The notes below the pieces were generated by a model. It searched no databases. It was not told the origin of the DNA and was given only the letters and a program-made list of their open reading frames with translations. The position numbers were made by a program, and so were the translations under genes. Shown here piece by piece: positions 29,751 to 42,944 of a stretch of 64,000 bases of DNA. Each line of letters starts with the position of its first letter. The first letter of the stretch is position 1. Origin of the DNA: Amia ocellicauda (lineage: Eukaryota; Chordata; Actinopteri; Amiiformes; Amiidae); assembly GCF_036373705.1 (NCBI RefSeq), contig NC_089855.1:3868501-3932500 (forward strand), read 5' to 3'.

Positions 29751-31232
29751 ATACAGTTTATCATGAATATGCATTGATTATGAATTTGGCTTGTTTTGGG
29801 GATATTTGACGAGCAGTCATGGGCAAAGCAATCTCAAGAAAATTATGCTTATTGAAGGCTGTGATGGTCCCAAGTCATCACTGCTACATTGTTGCATTTC
29901 CCCTGTGGCCAGACACCACGACACTGACACCACCTTTATCTCTGCTGACAATGCCGCATTTCTGACAGTGGCGGCAGACTGCATTTCTGACTAGTTCAGT
30001 AACAAACAATATTCAATTTCTGTACAATCTATATTGTCGCAATAACTCCCATCATCACAGTGCTGCAACACTTTTCCTTTCAGAGAAGGTGCGCTGATGT
30101 CGTCGTCTTATTGCTGCCATCTCCCAGCTCCTAACTATAGGGGACCTCGTGAGGTCTTCTAAATATTGGTTGAGTTCTTTTAATTCTCAGAATTTCTGGG
30201 GGGAGGCACTGGGGTGGCCAATCAGATTTCAGATTTTCATTTGATTGTTATGTGATTGCTGTATTTTGAGACAATCTGTTAGAGATTAAAATAAATGCAA
30301 GTGTACTTAAAGTGATTATGTATATTTCTTTGTTTACATCAGCAGTATTAAAATTAACTTTTAGTTAGTCTTTTTTTTTCCTCAGTCACATGGCCATTCT
30401 GTCCTCTTTCTCTCTGGCTTTGGGTGTCTCTTACAATATTTAATTAGTTACCTTGAAATAAATATGTATTAGAGTTCATTCATGTATAAAAAACACATGA
30501 ATGTTATTGTCAGCTACCATATACCATAGGTTATCAAAGTCATGGGTGTTCTCAGCATTGTTAGGCTGAATGAAAACTACTGCTGTACCCTGGCTAGCGG
30601 AGGTAAACGTCAACTTCATCATACAATGAAGCCGTGACCAGCATTGTCAACACCATAGATATAGAATTCTAGATCAACGCTTTGGCATTGTCAATGCTTT
30701 ATTAAATAATTACATCAATTATTTAACAAATATAATGTAAATCTATGATGCACAAAAAAGCTGTAACTTAAATGATTGTCAATTCCATTTTTCTTTCCAA
30801 ATAAAAACTGTAAAATAATAAAAAAATTATAAAAAATCAAGTAATCTAATTACATTGATTTCAGCAGGTTTTGTGAAGAAAGGTGTTCTTTGATCAGATG
30901 TGTGTGATGTCAGACAGAGCGGAGCCACAAGGAGCTGGCACAGCAAGCTGTGGGAAACTCGAACACAACCATTCTTTTCACATGGAAGTTGTTATAAAAA
31001 CGATTTCACTGCATTGCAATTGCATATGCAAATGACCGTGTAGAGGTTAGAGAACTTAAAACTGCTTTTCATTGCAATTAACATATTGCTTATTAACAAT
31101 GATGGAAAATTGTATTTTTGTGAGTAACAAAAAAGGTATATTTTACAAATTGTACTGCATGAAATAGCAGATAAATGTACCATGTAGCCATGTTTTTTGT
31201 GTTGTGATCGGTAAGACACCGTAGAAGTGACA
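29751..31232. other. No gene recognised
   Basis: A/T-rich sequence. Short open frames here have no recognisable domain or codon pattern. I see no repeat family. Confidence 0.4.
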
Positions 31233-31330
31233 TGGGGTATGGGGTAGTGAAAGGGTTCAAATTGAGGCTGCTGCCGGTGTGTGTATCCAGTTAAAGGGGC
31301 CAGGCCCCAGTCTGACTCAGAGATCATCAG
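31233..31330 (+). repeat. Detached start of the OR-B duplicated unit
   Basis: The stretch GGTATGGGGTAGTGAAAGGG and following bases to GTCTGACTCAG match 58289-58370. In copy 2 this is next to sequence matching 38250 and onward, so about 6.9 kb (mainly LINE material) was inserted here in copy 1. Confidence 0.75.
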
Positions 31331-31639
31331 TTTCTGTAATTCAGAAGCGGGTACATTGTAGGCTGTTATTATTTAGTATTGTTGCAAGCTATTGTTCAGT
31401 GTAACTGCGTGTGTCTGGCACGGTCTTTGTCTGTATTGACATTCAAAGCGGCCATTAATTGTACTATTAGCAGTCCTGCCTGGAAGGGATCGTGCCATCA
31501 CGATAGCCTTGTGTCATTCAATGTAACACAGGTGTGTATGGTCCTAATTAGCTACAGGTGGAGTATTTAACAGCCTCCTAGACTTCTGCGCCAGCAGCCT
31601 CAGTGCCCCCCTTCAAAAGGGCCATGCTTACAAAAGGCA

Positions 31640-33110
31640 GGGACTTTGTGCGACTCCAGCGAGAAGACTGTGAGGAGACGCTGCACAGCAACAGCAAGAA
31701 GCCATGACGATCTCTCCAATTCCTGTCCTGCTCTCTCCGTCTTCTCGGCGTGCACCTGCATACCATTGCTTCCCTAATCCCCCTAACCTCATCTCCCTGC
31801 CTCTCCCCTCCTCCTCCCTCCCCTCTACTCCACTCTCTGGAGGTCTGTGAAACTACCACTCAGCTTCCAACAAGGCTGACTTCATTTCTGCCTTCGCTTC
31901 CCACCACTCTCTGGATTTCCTCGCTCTCACCAAGACATGGATCTCCTCGGACACCTCAACCACCCCTGCCACCCTATCCTCTCTGTTTGTCCTGTCCCAC
32001 TCCACCCATCTTACCGGGCGGGGAGGTGGAACAGGGCTCCTGCTCTCCCCTTCTCTCCTCTTCTATCCCTCCTTTCTCTCCTCTATCACGACTAACAGCT
32101 TTGAATTCCACACAGTGGAACTCACCTCTCCCTCTCACCTCTTCCTTCTAGTTCTCTACCATCCTCCCAGTCCACTCTCCTCCTTCTTGGATGAACTCGA
32201 CTTTCTTCTCTCCTCCCTTCCCTCACTGTCCTCACCTACCATCCTCCTGGGAGACTTCAACATCCACCTCTCCAACCCGTTCCACTGTGCCGGATTTCTT
32301 CCTCTCCTTTACCTCTCTCGGACTCTGAACTTTCCTCTCTCCCCCTATGTCACAAACCTACAACATGTGCCCTGGACCCTCTCCCTACATGCCTCCTCCA
32401 AGTGACTGCTTCTGATCTACTCCCCTTCATCTCCTCCCTCCTCAACTCCTCCCTCCCCTCTGGCTGTTTCCCCTCTGCATTTAAACAAGCTGCTGTCATC
32501 CCACTCCTCAAGAAACCTATCCTTGACCCCACCTCTTCTCAGAAATACCGCCCTGTCTCCCTACTCCCCTTCCTCTCAAAGACCCTCAAGCGTGCTGTCC
32601 ACCATCAGCTCTCTGACTTTCTTTCTCATCACTCACTCCTGGATCCTCTAGAATCCAGCTTCTGCACAGCTCATTCCACTGAGACGGCTCTCCTGGCAGT
32701 CACTGACTCCCTCAGCTGTGCTCGGGCAGCCTCCTTCTCCTCAGTCCTCATCCTCCTCGATCTCTCTGCAGAATTTGACACTGTCGATCACTCCATCCTC
32801 CTCTCCTGCCTCGCTGACCTTGGAATCTCTGGGACTGCTCTCACCTGGTTCTCCTCCTACCTCAACGACTGAACACCTGGCAAGGTTCCTCATCCACCCC
32901 CCAGCCTCTCCTTACAAGCGTATCCCAAGGCTCCGTCCTGGGCCCCTTCCTGTTCTCTCTCTACACTTGCTCCCTGGGCCCCCTCATCACATCTCATGGT
33001 TTTTCCAACCACTTCTACGCAGATGATGCCCAGATCTTCCTGTCTTTTCCTTCTTCTGACCCTCTCATCCCCTCTCGCATCTCTTCCTGCACACATTCAA
33101 GACATTGACC
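31640..33110 (+). pseudogene. L2-type LINE with internal deletion, plus strand
   Basis: Endonuclease-like sequence (PTILLGDFNIHL at about 32240-32275) is followed by reverse-transcriptase sequence (KYRPVSLLPFLSKTLKR; SSVLILLDLSAEFDTVDHS at about 32402-32872). Frames are broken several times, and the stretch between the endonuclease and the polymerase part is missing. It is a dead copy related to the minus-strand one at 28080-29750. Confidence 0.8.
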
Positions 33111-33124
33111 CTCACCTACCGCTG

Positions 33125-33640
33125 TCTTAAGAACATAAGAACATAAGAAAGTTTACAAACGAGAGGAGTCCATTCGACCCATCGTGCTCGTTTGGTGTCC
33201 ATTAATAACTGAGTGATCCAAGGATCCTATCCAGCCTGACTTTAAATCACATCACTGGAGAGTTTGTTCTGGATTGTGACTACTTTGTGTGAACAAGTGT
33301 CTTCTGTTTTACACTTTGAATGCCTTGAAGCCCAATTTTCATTTGTGTTGCCGGGTCTGTGAGTCCCTGCTGATCTGGATAAACTTCTCTGGTTTGATGT
33401 GGTCGATGCCTTTCATGATTTTGAAGACTTGGATCAAGTCCCCATGTAGTCTCCTCTGTTCCAGGGTGAAAAGGTTCAGGTCCCTCAGTCTCCCAGTAGG
33501 ACATTCCCTTCAGAAATGGAATAAGTCTGGTTGCTCTCCTCTGAACTGCCTCTAGAGCAGCGATATCTTTCTTGAAGTGTGGAACTGTACACAGTATCCA
33601 GATGAGCAACTAGTGCATTGTACAGTCTGTGACAAAACGA
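33125..33640 (-). pseudogene. Rex1/CR1-like LINE 3' fragment, minus strand
   Basis: A minus-strand frame contains KKDIAALEAVQRRATRLIP, the conserved C-terminal part of Rex1/CR1-type polymerases. The end at 33127-33150 carries the repeated AAGAACATAAGAACATAAG motif typical of this family's 3' end. Confidence 0.75.
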
Positions 33641-34479
33641 GTTGTCACGGTTACAACACCAGACACACAAACACCCGTATTTCTCACTGAATACTCATAA
33701 CTCACTATCCCACATCAGTATATAGAACCATGTTTACTTACCACGCCACAGCTGGGTTTGCAGTTTTCTCTCCGGTAATAATAATCCAGTACGGCAGAGG
33801 TCTGTGTTGTTTGTGGATTCTCCGGTTCGTTTAAACTTTGTCTTTTTGGTAGGAAATGGTCTTGTTCATCTCTGTTTTATTGTTATTTGTGGAAAGATTA
33901 ATGAAGAAGATAAAACATAACAGATAGATCTAACAGTGCTATGTTGGTGTATGTATTAATTACCTGTACAAATGATAGTTGGTTTGACCGGTGGGCGGGG
34001 CCTAATGGATAAATGGAGTCTCTTGACTACAGCAAAGGGAAAGAGTAGTAGGAGCGTTTAGGAGAGAGGAGGTAGAGCGATATTTAGAAGAAGAGTTATT
34101 GTTTATAGTTATTGTAGTGCTGGGAGAGTTTTTTCTTTCTTTCTCCCGGCCCGTACTCACACAGGTAACCACGCAAGCAATAATTTAGAAGAGGAATCGG
34201 TAGCAGTGGATGAGTTTGAGAGGATGCCAGAAACTCAAAGTGTAGCATCAGAGACAGAGTTAGCGGCTACAGGTTTGTGCAGGGTTTGTGTTTGCTAGCT
34301 AGCTAACCTTAGGGCTCAGCATAACAGTGGTTAAGTAAGCATTTCTTTGGGAGAACATGAAACAACTCAATTAACCTACTAACATTATATAAACCACCTA
34401 GATAGAACTTTATATTATTGCTGGTTAGTGTATGTACACACATGACAAGAAAGTTTTGTTTAACTCTAAAAGAGTTTCC
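33641..34479. other. No gene recognised
   Basis: No coding region or repeat family is recognised. Short tandem features only. Confidence 0.35.
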
Positions 34480-34487
34480 TTTTAGTG

Positions 34488-35610
34488 CAGGGGTGGGGAA
34501 CCTTTTTCCAATCAATGGCCATTCAAGTGTTCACAAATGTATTCATGGGCCACAACCTTAATTAATACACCTACATCAAAACATTAATAAAGATGAAACT
34601 TACATTCTAATGCAAGAACAAATCGCTTTTCTAAACGCACACACTGCAGTCAAAACATTAATAACGATATAGCCTACAATAAGCAAAAAGCTCAAAAAAG
34701 GCATAAAATAAGAGAATGAAACAAGTGTAAACGTAAATATTGGAATAATGCTCAAAAGCAATATTTTATAGTTCAAAAATAAGTATTGCATTTATCAAAA
34801 CATAATTGTACACTAAAGTAAACATTTTCAACACTGTGTAAACTTTGTTTTCAACATACAAAGCTACAGTGAGTAAAATCAGTGTATTTCAATAAACTAT
34901 GTACTATATATTTAGCCTGCATACCTGACAGTCTAGACGGGACACGTGTCTGCATTTTCCGTGCATGAGCTCGTACCTCTGCATTTTGATAGCCCTTTTC
35001 AGGTGAACACTTTTACTTCACGAATATATAGCATCACAATAAATGCTCCCCCACTGATAATGTCTGTGAATCATTATTTTGCTTGCGCTGTGCCTGCGCT
35101 ATTGCACTCTGTACTGTGCAGTAGCAATCGTGTATTGATCAGTAGAGTAAAAGCACTCTGTGCCATTTGGACCTGGTGTTTCACTCGCAAAATGTTTTCA
35201 CACCACTGACACAAACCCACGAATGATCTGTCACTCCCAGTATCACTGATGCCCCTGTATCAGTCATGTTCATATACACGGCATGTCCAAAATTAGCTCT
35301 CTTCAATCTCTGTTTCCAATCCATGTTTATTTGCGGGTAATCACTGTATCCACTCAATCTGAATACAGTTGTAAGAAAACACCTGTAATGCTGTACAATG
35401 CGTGTGTTTTTCAAGCACATGACCGGTGAAAATAACCCGACTTTGGCTATATTCTAGGTAAATGTGTTTTTAACTTATTTATTTTCGTGTTTATGCAGTT
35501 AAAACACAGTAGAGATGTTTATTACATAAGCTCGGCGCTTCTAATGTTAAGTGTATGTCACAGAAATTATTTTTTACAAATGGACTCTAGGGACTAGGGA
35601 CCCACCCCTG
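34488..35610. mobile_element. Non-autonomous hAT element, 1,123 bp
   Basis: Ends are CAGGGGTGGGG at the left and CCCACCCCTG at the right, with 8-base direct repeats TTTTAGTG at 34480-34487 and 35611-35618. Terminal sequence and 8-bp duplication are diagnostic of the hAT superfamily. No transposase frame is present. Confidence 0.88.
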
Positions 35611-35618
35611 TTTTAGTG

Positions 35619-36299
35619 ACAAAATGTGTTCCTATAAACATATGTATATTATTTTTAAAATCAGAGTATTCTTTCTTTTTATCATTAACACTAGAACTAC
35701 TGGAATTCTGTATCTACCAGAATGGCCATAGCAGTCATTTTGACCGCTAGATTCCAAACTCTATAATCTCAGTCTCAATTGAAAAAATACCCAATTGAGA
35801 GATTTCATTCAGTTCAGACACTTCTGTTCTATTCAACCGTTGTACTGATCAGCCAATTTAATCTAGCAATTTGTATTTGTGAGCAAATTAGCGCTAGCAC
35901 TCGAGACCACTAGCAACATTTATTTGACAGAGACAATGACAGTTGCTAAGTTGATGATGGAAACACAAGGAAAGAGAGACACAGACAACAAATAGATGGA
36001 GACACCAGGAAAGACACAGAGACAGACAACAATTAGTAAAATATGATGTAGACACCATGAAAGACAAAGAGTATGGTGTGCATTAACAGAAAAGGGTAGA
36101 TACAGGAGTTGTTACTGAAACAGAATAAAGTGTTCTTCCAAAACATGCAATTTGTCAGTAATGCATTTAGCTGTATTGTGTGCTTGGGGTGCGGTGTGTC
36201 TGTGTCTGGGCTAAGCCCCTAGTCTCTTCAAAATCTAAAAATGCCCCTGGTGGGGAGTTATGTGACACAGTCTTAACATTACTTCCCTTGTTTTAAATT
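35619..36299. other. No gene recognised
   Basis: The stretch at about 35690 (TTAACACTAGAACTACTGG) resembles a piggyBac-type terminus, but no matching right end was found. The rest is unassigned. Confidence 0.35.
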
Positions 36300-37586
36300 C
36301 TACACATTTGACAATATACCCTTAACATTCTGTTTGCCTTTTTTATTACTTCCCCACATTGTTTGGATAGAGAAAGTGAGGAGTCCACATAGACTCCTAG
36401 GTCTTTCTCATGCGTTACTTCATCTAGTTCTATTCCTCCTGTAGTGTAAATCTATAGTGGACATTTTTGTTACCTGCATGTATTACCTTGCCCTTGTCCA
36501 CATTGAATTTCATCTGTCGGTGTCGGCCCAAAATTGAATATTATCCCTTTGAATAACCTGTGCTGCCGAGATTGTATCTGCTGAGCCACCTATTTTAGTA
36601 TCATCTGCAAATTTGACAAGTTTGATAACTATCCCAGAGTCCAGATCATTAATATAATTTAGAAAAAGCAAAGGCCCTAGTACTGATCCCTGTGGCACTC
36701 CACTAACAACCTCACTCCAGTTAGAAGCAACTCCTCTAATTGACACCCTCTGTTTCCTAGACATCAACCAGTTCATAATCCATCTACTTACATTACCCTG
36801 AATGCCTACAGCTTCAAATTTAAGGATCAGTCTTTGGTGTGGAACCTTATCAAAAGCTTTCTGAAAATCTAAGTATATCATATCATATGCTTTCACCTGA
36901 TCTACAGCTGCAATTTCCAATAAATTAGTAAGACATGATCTAAACCCATTTTGACTATTTCCAAGAATATGGTTTTCATTAAGATGCTTCTCTATAAGTT
37001 TCTCCAACATTTTACAGGTGATGCAGGTGAGACTGATTGGTCTGTAATTTCCTGGCTCAGTTTTGTCCCCTTTCTTGTGGATTGGTATGACATTTGCTGT
37101 CTTCCAGTCAGTTGGCACATCCCCTGTTCTATGTGTCATTTGGAATATTTTAGTTAGCGTTTTGTTTGTTTTTAATTCTGCTAGTCCCTTTAGTACCTCC
37201 TCCTCATTTATCCTGATCTCGCTTAGGATTTGACTGGACTGATTGTTAACCTGTGGCATGTTATCTGTTTTTTCTTTTGTTAAAACCTCTGTGAAATACT
37301 CATTTAGAATATTTTCCACATCTTGTTCGTTTTCAAAGATACTTCCATTTTTGCCTTTTATCTGTTTCACTTCCTCCTTTATTAACCTCTTGCTGTAGTA
37401 TTGAAAAAAGCTCTTTGCATTAGTTTTAGCTCCAAGAGCTATGTTTCTTTCTATTTCCCTCTTTGCTTTCCTGATCCCTTTCTTAAGATCTCTTTGCAGC
37501 TCAACATATTCTATGTATTTAGTTTTGTCTCCATCCCTTTTGTATGCGACCACACTCTTGACCACACTGCACCAAGCTACCTTCAA
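36300..37586 (-). pseudogene. Rex1/CR1-like LINE reverse transcriptase fragment, minus strand
   Basis: The frame 36510-37586 (358 codons) contains reverse-transcriptase blocks in order: [58 protein letters not shown] and the catalytic FADDTK. The 5' part of the polymerase has lost a segment between LAELKTNKT and TKIFQM. It is more intact than other LINEs here but lacks endonuclease and 3' end. Confidence 0.85.
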
Positions 37587-38170
37587 ACCCTCGTCTCTCC
37601 ATACATGCCCTCCAGACCACTGTGGTCTTCTGGTGCCAGAAGACTAACTCTGCCTCCTCTCCACTCCACTTCATCCAGAGCCGCTCCTTCTCATCACTGG
37701 CCCCTAAGTGGTGGAACAACCTTCCCACTGAAGTCAACACAGCATAATACTTGACCTCCTTCTGTCACTTACTCAAGACACATCTTTTCAGACAGTACTT
37801 GTAATTTAGTCCCTTACTCTCCTGTAAGATAGCACTTTACAACGTTTTATCATACTTCTTGCCTAGTACTTGTATTATTTTGACTTCCCCTATGCTCCCT
37901 TTCCCTTTGCCTTTGTCCGTGACCTAACATCTTGTCTACACTCTGCTTTTACAATCCAGGATGTAAGATCTCATATTGTATTCACTTGTGTAAATTGGAA
38001 CTTGTAAAATGTATTATGCTTTGAATTTCACTGTATTATGTAACTTTGAATTTGTAATGTTTATTGACTTGTACTGAACTGTATTTTTGAACTCTGTATT
38101 GTGCTTATATTTTGTAAGTCGCCCTGGCTAAGGGTGCCTGCCTAGAAATAAATAGTAATAATAATAACAA
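37546..38170 (+). repeat. L2-type LINE 3' end, plus strand
   Basis: The C-terminal polymerase tail ([16 protein letters not shown]) is followed by the common L2 3' end (AGTCGCCCTGGCTAAGGGTG) and a TAA-rich tail at about 38145-38170. It directly follows the minus-strand LINE fragment. Confidence 0.8.
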
Positions 38171-39083
38171 TCAGTGTAGGGGTTCAGTGCAGCGCCAGTG
38201 ACATCAGTGACTTCACTCCCTCCTGTCCCCCTGAATGCCCTGCTCTGAGACTCCAGGAGTCTTACAAATGATCTCAGGCAGCTGCTACTGAGGGGAAAAC
38301 AGGACTGAGCTTTTTGGGGGGAAAGAGGTTTTTGAAATGCACTTTAGAGTTGCTTTAGGTCATGGTGGGTAATTAGGCGCAGTGCTTCACAGGTCCAGCT
38401 CAGACCCACAGTGTGTCACAGTGGAGTGAATGTCAGTTATTCCAAATGGAAGCAGAACTAGGCAATAAAATAAATTAAATAATATTATCATAATCATAAT
38501 ATACCTGCCAGCTTACTTGGATACAATTTTATTTTTGCAATTTATCATGGCAAAGAATGATTACAACAGATACATTTAGATTTCAAAGGCATGAATCAGC
38601 TAAGAACAAAGAACCAATGCTGGTCCAAAACACATTTAAATGACCTCTTTCAAGTGGATGGCTGACCTGTAGCTGCTTCCGCCTGTCTCATGGGGCTCCT
38701 CAGTGTCAAGGGATCCACTCTTGTCCCTATGTGCCCTATTGATATGCTGCCTTGGCTGCTCATTTGGAATAAATATATATTTAAAAAATTGAATTTAATG
38801 TAACAACCCGTGATCCATCTGTTTTCTATGTTTTCTACCAAATCTGATGTTTTTGTGATATATTTTTAATACACTTACATCTGTAATCTATATATTTATT
38901 TATATCTTCAAAATATATTGTGAGGTTCTGAAATGCATTTTCAATAGGGATTACACACAAAAATATATTTAAAATATAAATCATATATATATATATATAT
39001 TATATAAACCCGTCCCTGACACCTGGATTAGGAAAGCATCATATTCTGTGGCACACATCATTTCACTAAGGGGCTGAAATCTG

Positions 39084-40046
39084 TCACTTGCTACCTGGGA
39101 AGATTTTGGTCTTTTTTAGGGTATTAATCAAGCTGTCCCTGATCTCTTTAGTCCTCAGGCAGTAGATGATCGGATTCATGAGGGCAGGGAAGACATTCTG
39201 AATCACAGACCCCATGACACGCATGTCCACGGAGGTCCCAGGAATCCTGTAGGAGATGAAGACCCCTGCTATTGTGAGGAAGAACACAGAGATGACCAGC
39301 AGGTGTGAGCTGCAGGTGGACACGGCCTTGGCTCTTCCTGCTGAACTGGAGATACGCAATACTGACAGAAGGATCTTCACATAGGACAGCACAATGAAAA
39401 ACAGAGGGATAAGAATAAGACTCAAACCAACAAATAAACTAACATAGCTGATTAAGAGAACATCTCCACAGGCCAGGCGTAGGACTCCTGAATAGTCACA
39501 GAAGCATTGCAGAACTCTATTGGGTCCACAGAACCGCTTTGTGAGTGCTAGAATTAAAGGAAGGGTAGGGCACAGGAACCCTCCCAGCCAACAAACAACT
39601 ATGAGTTGCAAAGTTAACCTAATGGTCATCCTGGCTGGGTAGTGGAGTGGGTGACAGATGGCCACATACCTATCATAAGCCATGAGCAGCAAGTTAAAAC
39701 TTTCTATTGATGCAAGAGCCAGAAATAAGTAGGTCTGGGTAAAGCATGCAGAGAAGGAGACAGTGTGAGTAGTAGAACTGAAGACAGCTAGCATAGTGGG
39801 TACGGTGCATGTAGAAAGGGTGATGTCAATAATGGCCAGGCTACACATTGTCAGGTACATGGGGGTGTGCAAGCTTGTGTCTGCAGCCAGTATGCAAATA
39901 AGGAGAAGATTTCCCAATAAAATGAGGAGGTAGACTGTCAGGAACACAGCAAACAGGATGGTCTTGCTCTCTCTGTCCTGTAGTCCAGGGAAACCAACAA
40001 TAATAAATTCACTGACCATTGATCCTGTGTAGTTTGCATCAGCCAT
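39084..40046 (-). CDS. Olfactory receptor OR-B (seven-transmembrane GPCR)
   Basis: A 320-residue receptor on the minus strand. It begins MADANYTGS (N-glycosylation site NYT), then GFPGLQDRESK, GNLLL in TM1, LHTPMYL, MAYDRYVAICHPLHY after TM3, KAVSTCSSHLLVIS and NPIIYCLRTKEIR in TM7. It belongs to the same receptor group as OR-A. The ATG at 40046 follows a splice acceptor TTATTTTCAG| (exon start 40053). The longer in-frame extension to 40178 lies in the intron. A TATA box and noncoding exon 1 lie about 1 kb upstream. Confidence 0.93.
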   Translation of the reverse strand: MADANYTGSMVSEFIIVGFPGLQDRESKTILFAVFLTVYLLILLGNLLLICILAADTSLHTPMYLTMCSLAIIDITLSTCTVPTMLAVFSSTTHTVSFSACFTQTYLFLALASIESFNLLLMAYDRYVAICHPLHYPARMTIRLTLQLIVVCWLGGFLCPTLPLILALTKRFCGPNRVLQCFCDYSGVLRLACGDVLLISYVSLFVGLSLILIPLFFIVLSYVKILLSVLRISSSAGRAKAVSTCSSHLLVISVFFLTIAGVFISYRIPGTSVDMRVMGSVIQNVFPALMNPIIYCLRTKEIRDSLINTLKKTKIFPGSK

Positions 40047-41083
40047 GGCTGTTCTGAAAATAACCAGATATTGTGAGAAAAATCCTGCAATGCAATGGAA
40101 GAAGACATATACAATGTTTAGGACATGAAAGGAAAATGTATTTAGGAGATAATAAACCCCCAGCAGACATTTGGTCATTGATCATCAGAAGGACCAAATT
40201 AAATTGTACTCTTCTTATAGAATTTAAATTCCCATACATACAGATACTGAGTACAAATATATATAATGTTTATTTTAGAGTTCATGCCTATAGTAAATGA
40301 CATAAACCTACCTTGTTGTTGAGTAGTCAATATGAAGGTTCTTGTTTATGTTGTGGAAACAATGTCTTACCTCCAGCAGTGGTGGCAGACCTTACCTGTG
40401 AAATGCCAGAAGAGATGTAACAGTGTTTGTCTTCTGCTACCACTGTCATTAATGTACCACTATTGTGCACTACCAGTTATTATGCAACAACATTTTATAA
40501 TCCTTGTCAGAGTTCTTATTTTAATCTATTTATATTTTTATATATATTTTAAATATATTATTTTGTAATAACAAGAAAAAACATCACATTAAGTAACAAT
40601 GAAAATTAAGTAAAGGAAGCATATCATTGAATTACGTTTTTGCAAATTACTGCATTCAATTGCAGAAGAGGTTGTACACCCAATACAAACAAAGATGAAA
40701 ATATTATATAATCCATACACTGACCCACACATGACATATACAAAAGAGACACGTTCTCTATTCTGCAGCATTAACAAGGCTGCATGGCACAGGCCTCTCT
40801 TTTCAAAGCTTTCCAAACCTATGTATTAATAATGTCAGATTCATCTATTTTTTCTCATGGCTGTAACAGATCAGAGGGTCACTGGAGAATGTGCCCTTAC
40901 AGACAAACCACAGACCCTGAAGCTCGAGCGTACAGACCGTATGCAGTATTCCTGGAGTGTATACTCTGTAAGAATGACGTTTCTAATGCTAGCCTTCATA
41001 TTGAATATGCAAGCATATTCACAAATAATGTAATAATGAAAGACAACACTGCTCCGGTCTGAAGAGGCGTACAGCACACTTAC

Positions 41084-41152
41084 CGACTCTGACAGTCCAG
41101 TTAGACTGATGCACTGGATTCCACACCTGAATTGAACACACACAGCTTTATA
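41084..41152 (-). promoter_or_regulatory. Promoter and noncoding exon 1 of OR-B
   Basis: TATAAA (minus strand, 41152-41147) is followed by a short leader ending in the donor |GTAAGTGTGC at 41083. The same TATA box (62501-62496) and donor (exon end 62438) are conserved in copy 2, while the intron is much less conserved. Confidence 0.6.
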
Positions 41153-41578
41153 CCAGGTCCCAGTCCACTGGGGCTCTACAGGCTGTAACACAAAGGCAAT
41201 TAAAGCAATTAGTTCAACTCATTAGGCCGTCACTGAGGACTGAAGTTTACATCACACAACATTTCTAAAGAAACAATCTGACATGGTGAACAGCAGACTT
41301 TTTTGACCCTTTGACCTATTTGTTAAAGATGGAAAAGAAAAAGATACAAGAGTAAAGCAACATTGTGGGAAGGGAGCTTCTATCAGTTCTGCAGAATATT
41401 GTTTCTACTGAGGAGCGTAGAGAGGCCACAGCTGTGTAGAGGAGTGCTGGGAAACACTTCAAAGGGAAAACAGACATATTTCAGGCAGTTACATTGTATT
41501 GTTAAAATAATTAAGAATTATTTGTATCACATATTATGTGTTTGGTTCAGTCACTGCCACTGGAAACACAAATTTATG

Positions 41579-41641
<63 letters not shown>
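41579..41641. repeat. (AT)n microsatellite
   Basis: About 63 bases of uninterrupted AT dinucleotides. Confidence 0.95.
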
Positions 41642-41645
<4 letters not shown>

Positions 41646-41699
41646 TCTTTATTTTTTGAATAAGTTATTTTTAAAGTTGAGAATAATGACCAATCCATG

Positions 41700-42290
41700 A
41701 AATTAAAGGTTTACACTGTGTAAACTGATGTAATCTACTGATGTAATTTACTAAATTTACACAACATCGTAAACATCTTGTTTACACAGTGTTTACAAAG
41801 ATCTGCTTACCTAGTAGGTCACCATGTATATTTGTACAGTATATCGTTTCACACTCAGTTTACAGAAGGTGTAAGGTGTAAACTTCAGTTTCAAAAATGT
41901 ATACGTCACCTTTGCAGTGATTCCAAATATCTGTATACTTCGTAGCTCACCATGTATTCGTGTACAGCTGGTTTACATACTGTAAACTTTATGTTTTACA
42001 CTTAGTTTATCTAACAATATGTTGTGTGAACTTCACCTTTGGGCCAATGTAAACATTACGTTTGCAGCATTTACAAATATAAGCTTACTAGTAGCTCACT
42101 GTGTATGTTTGTACAGCTGGTTTACATACTGTACAATTTATATTTCACACTCAGATTACAGAATAATGTAAGGTATAAACTTCAAGTTTGCAAATATATA
42201 AATCACCTTTGACAAGTTGTAAACATCATACTTGCAAACATTTTATTACACAACATTGTAGGTCATTAAGTTTAGAAAACATAAACTTTT
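41700..42290 (+). repeat. Degenerate tandem array rich in GTTTACA/TGTAAAC
   Basis: Segments built on TAGCTCACCATGTAT, then TGTACAGCTGGTTTACATACTG, then TTTTACACTYAGTTTA recur with spacings of about 130 and 149 bases (anchors near 41818, 41948 and 42097). GTTTACA and TGTAAAC occur many times on both strands. Confidence 0.6.
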
Positions 42291-42944
42291 GGTTTGTGTA
42301 CAGTTTCCTCAGTCAATCTGCCATTTCAACAGCTCCACTCTCTTCCATGGCAGGCTGATGCTCCTCAAATAGGTGTTATGCCACCCAGGGAATAATTGAC
42401 TGATTGGCCAATCATACATGAGGCAGCAATTTATTGCATTCTCATGATGGCCAATCAGTCAATTAAGTCTCCCAGCTCCAACAGGCTGTGAGAGGCAGCT
42501 AGTCTCTTAAAGTGGGACAGTGGGTGAAAATCTTGGGTGAAGTTCCAAGCAACATAGCATTACAATAATTTCCCTAAATATCTGATTTACACATAACACA
42601 ATTACACATCTGTTACACAACACAATATACAATATACACCTAATTTACAAAATACAGAATTCACAAATTAAGAAGACAGTAAAAATAAAAAATACAATAA
42701 AATAAAATACAATAAAAATACACTGTATCCCCCCTCCCCCCCATACCCCCCATATAATCAATGGAAATAAATATAAAGTGTCATATATTTTCCATTGTGT
42801 GCAAATGCCAGATGCAACAGTAAATTGTATGTGGGCAATTTGTCCTCTAGGGAAAATCAGGCCCTTAGAGTTCACAATGGTTAGAATGGAAATTAACATT
42901 TATATCTGGCTGTAATACTTTTCTGCAATCTATAGGGGTTCATC
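42291..42944. other. No gene recognised
   Basis: A/T-rich sequence with a C-rich run at about 42729-42752. No coding region is seen. Confidence 0.4.

Larger units (their letters stand above)
38200..41480 (-). repeat. Segmental duplication, copy 1 of the OR-B unit
   Basis: Aligns with about 58380-62830: 3' flank, receptor exon, intron and upstream promoter. Copy 2 has two Tc1-type insertions in the intron (60259-61478 and about 61530-61962) that this copy lacks. Confidence 0.88.

Noticed and set aside
35690-35760. piggyBac element starting TTAACACTAGAACTACTGG
   Set aside because: No matching right terminus or second TTAA boundary was found; only a possible end remains.
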